A stretch of 64,000 bases of DNA from Bacteroidales bacterium (lineage in GTDB: Bacteria > Bacteroidota > Bacteroidia > Bacteroidales > UBA932). The position numbers and the translations under genes were made by a program. The stretch's first letter is position 1. Every line of letters starts with the position of its first letter. Shown here piece after piece: positions 7,939-15,972 of this stretch. Under the pieces are notes generated by a model, which had not been told where the DNA came from, ran no database searches, and saw only the letters and a list, made by a program, of their open reading frames with translations. The stretch lies in the NCBI GenBank assembly GCA_017959005.1, contig JAGDBO010000008.1:1-64000 (forward strand), written 5' to 3'.

Positions 7939-8916
7939 ATGTTTAAGATAGGTAACATTGAGTTCCGGGACAAGGCCCTCTTTCTGGCACCTATGGAGGA
8001 TGTAACAGATGCCTCCTTCAGGTACATCTGCAAGGAGTACGGGGCGGATATGATGTATACGGAGTTCGTCTCATCTGACGGGCTGGTGCACAACGCCCAG
8101 AAATCCTTCAAGAAGATGGAGGTCTTTGACTACGAGAGACCCATCGGGATACAGATATACGGCCACATTCCGGAGGCAATGGTAGAGGCGGCAAAGTTTG
8201 CCCAGGAGCAGCATCCGAACCTTATAGATATAAACTTTGGCTGCCCGGTCAATAAGATTGCAAAGAGAGGTGCCGGATCTGGTATGATGCGCTTCCCGGA
8301 TTTGATGGTGGAGATTACGGAGAAGGTTGTCAAGGCGGTAAATCTGCCCGTTACGGTAAAGACTCGCCTTGGGTGGGATGAGAACTCCTTAATAATAGTG
8401 GAGCTTGCAGAGAGGCTGCAGGATGCGGGTATACAGGCGCTTACCATACACGGCCGCACCCGCTGCCAGATGTATAAGGGTGAGGCGGACTGGACTCTGA
8501 TTGGCAAGGTAAAGGAGAATCCGAGGATGAAGATTCCAATCATAGGAAATGGAGACGTGGTGGATGAGAAGAGCGCCCGGGAGAAGTTTGAACGTTACGG
8601 CGTGGATGCAATTATGATTGGCAGAGCCACTTACGGCCACCCGTGGATTTTCCGTGATATCCGTCACTATCTGGATACGGGAGAGATACTGCCCCCTATG
8701 AGCGTGGCTGAGAGGGTGGAACTGGCTAAAAGACACTTCCTAAAATCTATAGAGGTAAAGGGTGAAAAGCGCGGGGTCTTTGAGATGAGACGCCATCTTA
8801 GCTGTTACTTTAAGTCACTTTTCAACTTTAAAGAGACCAGAATGAAACTTGTTACGGAGACGGACCCGCAGAAGGTGCTGGAACTCTTAGACTACGTCAA
8901 AGCCACCTGGGGTTAG
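7939..8916 (+). CDS. dusB: tRNA-dihydrouridine synthase
   Basis: 325 residues from ATG 7939 (MFKIGNIEF). An in-frame TTG at 7930 lies inside the promoter element and cannot be the start. The enzyme reduces uridine in tRNA D-loops using FMN and NADPH. Family signatures are LAPMEDVTDASFR (FMN site), the substrate loop INFGCPVNKIAKRGAGSGM with its catalytic Cys, KTRLGWDEN, LTIHGRTR and the FMN phosphate-binding GNGDV/GRATYG. It faces an aromatic biosynthesis gene, and the two stop codons overlap (TTAG). Confidence 0.92.
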   Translation: MFKIGNIEFRDKALFLAPMEDVTDASFRYICKEYGADMMYTEFVSSDGLVHNAQKSFKKMEVFDYERPIGIQIYGHIPEAMVEAAKFAQEQHPNLIDINFGCPVNKIAKRGAGSGMMRFPDLMVEITEKVVKAVNLPVTVKTRLGWDENSLIIVELAERLQDAGIQALTIHGRTRCQMYKGEADWTLIGKVKENPRMKIPIIGNGDVVDEKSAREKFERYGVDAIMIGRATYGHPWIFRDIRHYLDTGEILPPMSVAERVELAKRHFLKSIEVKGEKRGVFEMRRHLSCYFKSLFNFKETRMKLVTETDPQKVLELLDYVKATWG

Positions 8917-9974
8917 GGAAGTTGCAAACGGACAGATTCCTGGTGGATGGCCTCAATGATTGAGAGGACAAACTCCTCATCCAAATCCATCTCTTTTGCC
9001 TTTTTCAGAGCGGTCTGAATAATCTCGTTGTAACGGTCGTTTTGGAAAACCGGAATATTGTTCTGCTTTTTATACGCCCCTATCTCTCTGGAAATCTGCA
9101 TTCTGCGGGAGAGCACCTTTAAAAGTTCATCATCCAGTTCATCTATCTCGCTGCGGTATGCCCCTATTCCCTCAATCTTTTGAGAGTTCTCTCTTATTAT
9201 GAGATTTTGAAGGATAAGTTTCAACTCCCCTGGCGTAATCTGCTGAGCCTTATCTGAAAGCGCCTCTTCCGGATTTATATGGGTCTCAATCATTAAGCCG
9301 TCATACATCAAATCCATAGCCTGCTGGCAGATTGGAGCAATCAGGGTGCGACTGCCTCCCATGTGGCTCGGGTCACAGAGCAGAGTTATGGATGGATATC
9401 TTCTCTTCATCTCCATTGGGATGTTCCAGAGCGGAGCGTTGCGGTAAGATCTGTGCTCGTATGTGCTGAAACCCCTGTGAATCAAACCTATTGCAGCAAC
9501 TCCCGCATTGGCAAGACGCTCTACTGCGCCGCTCCAGAGATCTATATCCGAACTGAGAGGATTCTTAACCAGGATTGGAACTGAGGTTCCCTTAAGGGCA
9601 TCCGCGATGGCCTGTACTGCGAATGGATCTGTAGTTGTTCTAGCCCCTATCCAGAGAAGATCCGGATTGATTTTCATCACCTGCTCTATGTGAGAGGGCG
9701 TTGCAACTTCTGTGATGATTTGCATTCCGGTTTGCTCCCTCACCTCCTTGAGCCACTCCATGCCGGCCGCTCCAACACCCTCAAAACCACCCGGTTTAGT
9801 TCTTGGCTTCCAGAGGCCGGCACGGAAGATTTTTACACCCGCCTCTGCAACGGAAACAGCGGTAGAGAGCAGTTGCTGCCTGCTCTCCGCACTGCAAGGT
9901 CCTGCAATAACCAACGGCCTTGACCCGCCTGATGAAATCTCCGTTTTTTTGATATCTGACATCTTCTCCTTCAT
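8913..9974 (-). CDS. Bifunctional DAHP synthase / chorismate mutase type II
   Basis: 353 residues from ATG 9974; an ATG at 9962 (MSDIKK) is preceded by AAGGAG only three bases away and is an alternative. A TTG further out at 10013 is unlikely. The N-terminal KdsA-like DAHP synthase domain joins PEP and erythrose 4-phosphate. It shows GPCSAES, GLWKPRTKPGGFEG, LVKNPLSSD, HRGFSTYE and LLCDPSHMGG. An AroQ-type chorismate mutase domain of about 90 residues follows (RSEIDELDDELLKVLSRRMQ), converting chorismate to prephenate. The two activities mark the entry and the Phe/Tyr branch of the pathway. The gene has its own promoter and a leader with a Tyr-rich peptide and terminator, so it is probably under attenuation control. 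Confidence 0.93.
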   Translation of the reverse strand: MKEKMSDIKKTEISSGGSRPLVIAGPCSAESRQQLLSTAVSVAEAGVKIFRAGLWKPRTKPGGFEGVGAAGMEWLKEVREQTGMQIITEVATPSHIEQVMKINPDLLWIGARTTTDPFAVQAIADALKGTSVPILVKNPLSSDIDLWSGAVERLANAGVAAIGLIHRGFSTYEHRSYRNAPLWNIPMEMKRRYPSITLLCDPSHMGGSRTLIAPICQQAMDLMYDGLMIETHINPEEALSDKAQQITPGELKLILQNLIIRENSQKIEGIGAYRSEIDELDDELLKVLSRRMQISREIGAYKKQNNIPVFQNDRYNEIIQTALKKAKEMDLDEEFVLSIIEAIHQESVRLQLP

Positions 9975-10017
9975 TCCTGGTACAAATCTCCGAAAAATTA
10001 AGCACACTTTCAAGGAG

Positions 10018-10129
10018 AAAAAAAAAGTCCCGCTTCTTTTGAAAGCAGGAAACCGACAGACATTAACAAAAACTTTTACACTTTAACCAAATAGCCGCGA
10101 TAACCTGCTCTCAGCATCTCTGCCAAGAG
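10018..10129 (-). promoter_or_regulatory. Tyr attenuator: pause hairpin, antiterminator and terminator
   Basis: Four segments on the minus strand. Segment 1 CTCTTGGC (10129-10122) pairs with GCTGAGAG (10115-10108), with two G-U pairs. Segment 2 GAGAGCAGG (10112-10104) pairs with segment 3 CCTGCTTTC (10049-10041) over nine bases with one G-U. Segment 3 TCCTGCTT (10050-10043) pairs with segment 4 AAGCGGGA (10035-10028) over eight bases with one G-U, followed by C and nine T (10026-10018). The 1:2, 2:3 and 3:4 pairings exclude one another in trp-type order. Segment 1 abuts two Tyr codons (10134-10129), and the leader-peptide stop sits on segment 2. Pairings were worked out by hand. Confidence 0.8.
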
Positions 10130-10170
10130 TAATAGTTATTGTGGCTGTAATGTCTATTCAACTTTTTCAT
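10111..10170 (-). CDS. Tyr-rich leader peptide of the DAHP synthase gene
   Basis: A 19-codon frame, MKKLNRHYSHNNYYSWQRC, starts at ATG 10170 about 45 bases after the predicted transcription start and stops with TGA at 10113-10111. It has three Tyr codons, two of them adjacent (10134-10129), and one Trp; no Phe. The adjacent Tyr codons end exactly where the first arm of the pause hairpin begins. A ribosome stalled there would free the antiterminator strand, while one reaching the stop would cover it. No Shine-Dalgarno sequence is present, as is normal for this lineage. The peptide itself is expected to have no function other than sensing. Confidence 0.75.
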   Translation of the reverse strand: MKKLNRHYSHNNYYSWQRC

Positions 10171-10221
10171 TTGTCAGCGGAAAGGACTCCGACTCGTATC
10201 CTCCGGTTCTCTTTCCGGGTG

Positions 10222-10253
10222 CAAAAGTATATTCGCCTATTAGATTTTGCAAA
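10222..10253 (-). promoter_or_regulatory. Promoter of the DAHP synthase/chorismate mutase gene
   Basis: Minus-strand TTTG (10253-10250), a 20-base spacer, then TACTTTTG (10229-10222). This is a full match to the Bacteroidetes consensus. Transcription would start near 10215, giving a leader of about 240 nt that contains the leader peptide and attenuator. Confidence 0.8.
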
Positions 10254-10324
10254 TTGTTACTAAAAAATGTTACTTAAAAAGTAAAACCTTAACAAAAACA
10301 ACACAATCTAAGGGTTATTTTTCT

Positions 10325-10332
10325 TATATTTG
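10325..10332 (+). promoter_or_regulatory. Promoter -7 element of the aroB operon
   Basis: TATATTTG fits TAnnTTTG and lies 26 bases before the aroB ATG. It shows that the GTG at 10332 is not the start. No -33 TTTG is evident. Confidence 0.6.
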
Positions 10333-10358
10333 TGGAGATTATTACAAATAGCACTAAA

Positions 10359-11384
10359 ATGAAATTCTACAACCACAAGAATATCAATTATTTAGCAAAG
10401 TACATTCCTAAAAGTAGCGGTGTTTTTGTAATAATTGATAAGAATGTAACAGAATACTTTCCAAAAAATAGAATTTTTCACTTTATACCTATAGATGCCA
10501 ACGAACGTAACAAGAGTTTGGAGTATGTATATGGCATTTACGAGGCTTTGATGGGGTTTGGAGCGGACAGAGATTGCTTTATTATAGGAGTGGGAGGGGG
10601 CATTACTACAGATTTGGCGGGCTTTGTGGCCTCTACATATAAGCGTGGAGTAAGGTTCGGTTTTGTACCTACCACCCTTTTGGCTCAGGTAGACGCCGCA
10701 ATTGGAGGAAAGAACGGGGTGAACTTCTCCGGTTATAAAAATATGATAGGAACCATCAACCAGCCGGAGTGGATCTATCTTACACCCGCCTTTCTGTGGA
10801 GTCTGGATGAGCGTGTTTTCAGAGAGGGGGTTGCTGAGATGGTTAAAACCTTTATGATTTTTGACAAGGAGAGTTACAACTCTGCCGTTGCCCTCGCTTC
10901 CGTATTTAAGAACAAGAATGCGGCTGCCTGGCAGGAGAAAGAACTAAGAAGGCTGATTGTTCTCTGCGGAGAGATGAAGATGATGCTTGTTGTTGAAGAT
11001 GAGAAAGATAGAGGCAACAGAAGGCTCCTTAACCTGGGACACACCTTTGCTCACGCCATGGAGAAATGTGCTGCAGATAAGGGAGCAGATTGGCTGCACG
11101 GAGAGGCTGTAAGTGTGGGGATGATGATAGCCGCAAAGGTGGCGGAAAGGCTCTCCCTCTGCTCTGAAAAATTTGTAAACACTCTCCGAGATGATCTTCT
11201 TATGGCCTCACTTCCCGTCAGTTGTCCATTTACCCCAACTCAACTATTCTCTGCAATTAAGGCGGATAAGAAGAGAAGCGGAGAGAGCATTTGTCTGATT
11301 CTTCCAAAAACCATCGGGAGAGTTATCAAGAAAAATATAGAGCTGAAAGAGTTGCAAAAAGTGCTGAAAGAGATAAACTTATAG
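10359..11384 (+). CDS. aroB: 3-Dehydroquinate synthase
   Basis: 341 residues from ATG 10359 (MKFYNHKN). The enzyme converts DAHP to 3-dehydroquinate using NAD and a divalent metal. Signatures are GVGGGITTDLAGFVASTYKRGV (NAD site), PTTLLAQVDAAIGGKNGVN, EMVKTFMI, and the metal ligands in NLGHTFAHAMEK and LHGEAVSVGM. First gene of an aroB-aroDA-aroC operon, 13 bases before the next start. It runs divergently from the attenuated DAHP synthase gene, so the two transcription units share a roughly 100-base promoter region. Confidence 0.95.
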   Translation: MKFYNHKNINYLAKYIPKSSGVFVIIDKNVTEYFPKNRIFHFIPIDANERNKSLEYVYGIYEALMGFGADRDCFIIGVGGGITTDLAGFVASTYKRGVRFGFVPTTLLAQVDAAIGGKNGVNFSGYKNMIGTINQPEWIYLTPAFLWSLDERVFREGVAEMVKTFMIFDKESYNSAVALASVFKNKNAAAWQEKELRRLIVLCGEMKMMLVVEDEKDRGNRRLLNLGHTFAHAMEKCAADKGADWLHGEAVSVGMMIAAKVAERLSLCSEKFVNTLRDDLLMASLPVSCPFTPTQLFSAIKADKKRSGESICLILPKTIGRVIKKNIELKELQKVLKEINL

Positions 11385-11397
11385 AGAGAGTTGCTAT

Positions 11398-13617
11398 ATG
11401 GAGGAGAGTATAAAAAGGAAAATATGCGCTTGCATATCGGAGAAGAATTTTTCCGATTGTATGGCTCTTGCCTCCAAATATAGCTTTGCGGAGATAAGGG
11501 GAGACATCTGTCTTCTGACTCTCAAGGATATAGAGACTCTCATCTCTCAGAATCTTAATCTGATTTTCACATACAGGTTTGATGAATACGGCAGGGATAT
11601 TGCTCTCAATCAGATGGTTGCAGCCATCAATAAAGGAGTGGCGTATGTAGATGTGGATGTCAGCGCAGACAAAGAGTTCATTGAGAGAATAAGAGAGGAG
11701 ATTGATAAGAAACCTCAGGCAGTACGCTGCAAACTTATACTTTCATATCACAACTTTTCCGAGACCCCTTCACTGGAAAAAATGAAAGAGGCGGTGGCGG
11801 AGTGTGTTAAGAAAGGGGCTGATATTGTGAAGATTGCCGTTACAGCTAACAACATCTCTGAGGCCTCCCGTGTACTCTCGCTCTACCATTGTACAGATTT
11901 GGGAGTGGACAGAGAGCATCTTATTGCTTTCTCGATGGGTGAAATTGGACGCTTTACCAGAATTGCAATAATCGGCATGGGCGCTCCCTTCACCTACTGC
12001 AGTGTGGGCAGCCCTACCGGTGCCGGGCAATACACTGTTACTGAGATGTATAAAGAGTTACTTGGAGTTGCAGGAAGCGGCGCCTTTTCTCAGGTGGAGG
12101 ATGCCTCAAAGAGTGATCTCTTCTCACGTTTCTGCCAGAAGAGTCTTCCTACAGCTCGCAAGAAAAAGGGAAAGAGCATCTCCATTCCTTGCTCTAAGAG
12201 CATAGCACAGAGGGCAATAGTGGCAGCGGCCATTGCAAGCGGTCAGACTATCCTGAGAAATTTTGAGCCTTGCGGAGATATAAAATCTGCAGTGACGTTT
12301 GCCCGTAAATGCGGCTGTGTCATAAAGATAAGCAGAGACGGAAAGAGCAGCAAGGGAGAGAAGATGTTGATAATAAGAAGTGCCGGCATCTCAAAATGGA
12401 AATATTTTCAGATTGCGGATGTTGGGGAATCCGGACTTCTGACACGCCTGCTTATGCCCATAATGGCTTATGTATCAAGCATTAGAAATAAGACAGCCAT
12501 TACCTCAAAGATTACCATTGTGGGAGAGGAGACTCTGCTTAAGAGAGATATCTCCTCCGCAGTTGCTGCGGTAAAAAAATCCGGAGCAGTCTGCTCAGCC
12601 ACAAAGAATCCTAGGATGGAGGGGGAGTTTCTGCCAATTACAATAAGCGGCGGTATTACGGAGAAAAACTTCACAATCTCCGGCAACGAGAGTTCTCAAA
12701 CGGTATCCGGATTCTTAATGGTTCTCCCTCTGCTTAAGCAAGATACAACTATGGTGGTGGAGAATCCTGTGAGCACTCCGTTCATAGATCTTACCATTGA
12801 CGTTCTCCGCAGTTTCGGAATTAAGATTGGCATAACCAAAAAGGAGAACAAGTATATCTTCAACATTGCAGGCAATCAGAGTTACCATCCGGTAGATTTC
12901 TTTATGGATTCTGATTGGAGCAGTGCCTCAAATTTTGTGGCGGCGGGTGCCATTGCAACCTTTGCACAGAAGAGTTTTGAGCAGGATGAAACCCTCACAA
13001 TCAACAACATGGAGATAGAGTCAGACCAGGCGGACGAGAAGATTCTCTCCGTTGTGGAGTCTTGCGGTGCGGAAGTAGATTTTGAAAAGACGAGCAATGC
13101 AGATTTTGCTGAGGTTGCAGAGAACAGATTCCACAGCAGAAGAGATTTCTCAGATAAACTCAACAACGTTACTGTAAGAGCCAACACCCTTAAACCGTTC
13201 TGCGTGGATGTTACGAACTCTCCGGACCTCTTCCCTATACTTGCCACACTTGCAGTCTATTGCAACGGCGAAAGCAGAATAAACGGAGTAAGCAGGCTTA
13301 TGAAAAAGGAGAGCAACAGAGCGGAGGCAATTATTCTGGAATTCTCCAGAATGGGATACTGCATTGAGATTGAGGATGATGTGATGATAATAAAGGGTAT
13401 GGGAGGTAAGACTCTGCTGGAAAAAGAGGGAGGAGAGAACCTTCCAACCATCTATTGCTCAGCGCATAACGACCACAGAATTGCAATGGCCGTTGTAATC
13501 TGCGGAATGTTCCGTTCTCTCTTCAACCATTCGCAGAGCAAGATTATGATAGACAATCTGAAATGTATAGATAAATCTTTCCCTACCTTTATGGAGAGAC
13601 TGCAAATAACGGAATAG
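11398..13617 (+). CDS. Fused 3-dehydroquinate dehydratase (type I) / EPSP synthase
   Basis: 739 residues holding two shikimate-pathway enzymes that are usually separate. Residues 1 to about 230 are a type I dehydroquinate dehydratase: AEIRGD substrate loop, general-base His118 in SYHNF, Schiff-base Lys145 in VKIAVTA, and the active-site loop SVGSPTGAGQYT. Residues from about 258 to the end are 5-enolpyruvylshikimate-3-phosphate synthase: SKS with Lys267, GESGLLTR, SSQTVSGFL, SDWSSASNF and NDHRIAMA. All expected key residues are visible in both halves. Continuous reading frame with no sign of a frameshift. The gene ends one base before aroC, so the three genes form one operon supplying most of the pathway. 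Shikimate dehydrogenase and kinase are not in the window. Confidence 0.92.
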   Translation: MEESIKRKICACISEKNFSDCMALASKYSFAEIRGDICLLTLKDIETLISQNLNLIFTYRFDEYGRDIALNQMVAAINKGVAYVDVDVSADKEFIERIREEIDKKPQAVRCKLILSYHNFSETPSLEKMKEAVAECVKKGADIVKIAVTANNISEASRVLSLYHCTDLGVDREHLIAFSMGEIGRFTRIAIIGMGAPFTYCSVGSPTGAGQYTVTEMYKELLGVAGSGAFSQVEDASKSDLFSRFCQKSLPTARKKKGKSISIPCSKSIAQRAIVAAAIASGQTILRNFEPCGDIKSAVTFARKCGCVIKISRDGKSSKGEKMLIIRSAGISKWKYFQIADVGESGLLTRLLMPIMAYVSSIRNKTAITSKITIVGEETLLKRDISSAVAAVKKSGAVCSATKNPRMEGEFLPITISGGITEKNFTISGNESSQTVSGFLMVLPLLKQDTTMVVENPVSTPFIDLTIDVLRSFGIKIGITKKENKYIFNIAGNQSYHPVDFFMDSDWSSASNFVAAGAIATFAQKSFEQDETLTINNMEIESDQADEKILSVVESCGAEVDFEKTSNADFAEVAENRFHSRRDFSDKLNNVTVRANTLKPFCVDVTNSPDLFPILATLAVYCNGESRINGVSRLMKKESNRAEAIILEFSRMGYCIEIEDDVMIIKGMGGKTLLEKEGGENLPTIYCSAHNDHRIAMAVVICGMFRSLFNHSQSKIMIDNLKCIDKSFPTFMERLQITE

Positions 13618-13618
13618 C

Positions 13619-14641
13619 ATGAACACCTACGGCAACAATTTCAAAATCACCATATTCGGAGCATCACACGCAAAAGAGGTAGGAGTAGTTGTAGATTGCT
13701 GCCCATCCGGAATTGAAATTTGCGAGGAGGATTTTAAAGAGGATCTTTTAAGAAGAAAAAACGGAGATAATTCCTCTCTGCTTTTTGGAACAACTCCAAG
13801 AAAAGAGGAGGATATACCTCATATTACAACAGGAATTTCAAACGGAAAGACGGACGGTTCTCCTATTACAATCTCTTTTGAAAACAAAAACGTTCAGGGT
13901 AAAGATTACTCACAGTTCCGCACTACTCCAAGGCCATCTCATGCAGACTTTGTAAATCTCTGTAAATACAAAGAATTCAGTAATATACAGGGCGGAGGCC
14001 AATCATCCGGAAGAATGACGGTAGCGCTTGTTGCAGCGGGAGTGGTGGCAAAAAAGATACTGGCGGCAAAGGGAGAGAAGATCTCCATTAAGGCATCCAT
14101 CGCGGAGATAGGAGGTGAGAAAAATCCAACACTTTGGCCAAAGATGCTGGCAGATGCAAAGGGTGAGGGAGACTCTTTGGGAGGCGTGATAAGATGTGTG
14201 GCTGAGGGAGTTAAGGTGGGTGTGGGAGAGCCTTTCTTCTCCTCTTTGGAGTCTCAGATTTCACAACTTGCTTTCTCTGTTCCGGGAGTAAAGGGAATAG
14301 AGTTCGGAGATTTCTCAGATATAGATTGCAAAGATTACTTCACCTCCGCACGCCTTAAGGGTTCTCAGTATAATGACCCTATAGTCAACACTTTAGGAAA
14401 GTGCACCACCAATCACAGCGGCGGCATAAACGGAGGAATTTCAAACTCCAACCCTATTGTCTTCTCCGTTGCAGTGCGCCCAACTGCCAGCATTTCAAAA
14501 CCTCAGAAAACAATCAACCTCTCCACTGGAGAGGTTGAAGAGATTTCCGTTAAGGGAAGACATGATGTCTCTATTGCCCTAAGATGCCCCGTTATTATTG
14601 AGGCTATCACGGCTATTGTTCTGGCAGATAATCTATTATAG
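13619..14641 (+). CDS. aroC: Chorismate synthase
   Basis: 340 residues, slightly short. The enzyme removes phosphate from EPSP to give chorismate with reduced FMN. Recognisable segments are the N-terminal MNTYGNNFKITIFG, GGGQSSGRMTVALVAAG, NSNPIVFSVAVRPTASI and GRHDVSIALRCPVIIEAI. The usual GESHG signature reads GASHA (residues 14-18): the active-site His is kept, but Glu and the last Gly are replaced. Last gene of the aroB operon. Its stop overlaps the stop of the convergent serine hydrolase gene by six bases, with no terminator between. Confidence 0.92.
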   Translation: MNTYGNNFKITIFGASHAKEVGVVVDCCPSGIEICEEDFKEDLLRRKNGDNSSLLFGTTPRKEEDIPHITTGISNGKTDGSPITISFENKNVQGKDYSQFRTTPRPSHADFVNLCKYKEFSNIQGGGQSSGRMTVALVAAGVVAKKILAAKGEKISIKASIAEIGGEKNPTLWPKMLADAKGEGDSLGGVIRCVAEGVKVGVGEPFFSSLESQISQLAFSVPGVKGIEFGDFSDIDCKDYFTSARLKGSQYNDPIVNTLGKCTTNHSGGINGGISNSNPIVFSVAVRPTASISKPQKTINLSTGEVEEISVKGRHDVSIALRCPVIIEAITAIVLADNLL

Positions 14642-15850
14642 CTCTACCTTTGTAATTGAGCCGGCAACTATGCTGCCCACAGTAGCCCTCTCTCTTGCAA
14701 GTCCGCCTGTATCGTAAGGGTGAACTCTGTTTGCAAGAATTATTACTGCAGTCTTTGTAACAGGATCTATAACAATTGAAGGACCTGTATAGCCGGTATG
14801 TCCAAATGACTGGTTGGAGAACAAATCACCTGCAGTATAATAGATTATATCGTTATCCCATCCGAGTGTACGGCCAAAACGGCGAACCTCCATAGGAACA
14901 GTTCTCATTGCCTTAACTGTAAGAGGGCCTAGTATGCGCTTACCGTCATACTCTCCGCCGTTCATCAGAGCGGCACATATAACTGCCAGATCCTCAGCAT
15001 TTGAGAAGACTCCGGCGTTTCCGGAATTACCGTTGTTGCAAACTCTTGCAAGCGGATCGTGAACCTCACCTAACAGACATTTGCCGTCCGGCTGCTTCTC
15101 TGTTGGAGCTACGAGTTTCATTATATTCTTCTTGTTTTGAGCTTTAGGCATATAGGTAGTGTACTCCAGACCCAAGCGGTCAAAGACATTCTTCTGTGCG
15201 TAGTCACAGAGTTTCTCCCCTGTTACAACCTGCAGAATATTCTGCAAAGTAATGAAGTTGAGGCAGCTGTAACGGTAGCCGGTTGTAGGGCGAAACTCTC
15301 TCTTGCAGTGAGCTATCCAATCCAGAAGAGACTCCGGATTTGTGTTGCCGTACTTCTCCTGAATAACTGAAGGGTTAACGTATGCCGGCAGACCGCTGGT
15401 GTGAGTCATAAGGTCTATAACTCTGATATGATGCTTTCTGCCGTTCTCATCTACAAAAGGCTCAAAGCCGGGAATGTACATATCAACTCTGTCTATCAGA
15501 CGAACCTTTCCGCCCTCTATCAGCTGCATAAAACTGAGAGTTGTTCCAACGCACTTGCTGCAGGAAGCCAGATCAAAAACGGTATTGGTTGTCATCTTCT
15601 CAACCTTAGGATAGACGGCCTTGTTGCCGTAAGCCTTCAGATAGACAATCTTATCCCCTCTTACAACGCAGACAACTGCACCGGGAATAGTGGTGTCTCT
15701 AATAGACTTATTCATAATATCATCCACCTTGGACAACTTCTCAGAGTCCATTCCCATGCTCTCAGGTGTTGCAAAGGAGAGTCTTGTTCCCTGGGCAAAG
15801 CAGAAAAAGCCTACCAGAAGAAGGGAAATCAAACAAAAGAATTTCTTCAT
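14636..15850 (-). CDS. Secreted serine hydrolase, beta-lactamase class C fold
   Basis: 404 residues with a signal peptide ending at CFAQG, so probably periplasmic. The class C beta-lactamase/esterase fold is indicated by the nucleophile SCSK in FDLASCSK, the DLMTHTSGLP segment, a YSCLN second motif and FGHTGYTGPS near the C-terminus. Proteins of this kind act on peptidoglycan peptides or ester substrates; specificity cannot be read here. It is not close to the other serine hydrolase at 653-2200, which has an Ig-like domain and lipobox. It converges on aroC. Confidence 0.8.
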   Translation of the reverse strand: MKKFFCLISLLLVGFFCFAQGTRLSFATPESMGMDSEKLSKVDDIMNKSIRDTTIPGAVVCVVRGDKIVYLKAYGNKAVYPKVEKMTTNTVFDLASCSKCVGTTLSFMQLIEGGKVRLIDRVDMYIPGFEPFVDENGRKHHIRVIDLMTHTSGLPAYVNPSVIQEKYGNTNPESLLDWIAHCKREFRPTTGYRYSCLNFITLQNILQVVTGEKLCDYAQKNVFDRLGLEYTTYMPKAQNKKNIMKLVAPTEKQPDGKCLLGEVHDPLARVCNNGNSGNAGVFSNAEDLAVICAALMNGGEYDGKRILGPLTVKAMRTVPMEVRRFGRTLGWDNDIIYYTAGDLFSNQSFGHTGYTGPSIVIDPVTKTAVIILANRVHPYDTGGLARERATVGSIVAGSITKVEL

Positions 15851-15921
15851 ATAGCTATTGTAATTATTGTTTCTATCTCCTTACAAATATAAAAAAATGG
15901 CTTGGTTTTTAGAAAAATTGG

Positions 15922-15929
15922 TATATTTG
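15922..15929 (+). promoter_or_regulatory. Promoter -7 element of the FadL-like gene
   Basis: TATATTTG matches TAnnTTTG, 43 bases before the ATG. A TTG at 15902-15904 lies 17 bases upstream, slightly closer than usual. Confidence 0.6.
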
Positions 15930-15972
15930 CCCACTTTTTTGGCACTTTTGCCATCAACCTAAACTAAATGAT

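Noticed and set aside
8390-8740. Long minus-strand frames opposite dusB
   Set aside because: They are shadows of the GC-rich dusB codons, with no start context and no family resemblance.
10332-10358. GTG at 10332 as the aroB start
   Set aside because: It lies inside the TATATTTG promoter element, so it cannot be in the mRNA. ATG 10359 fits the family.
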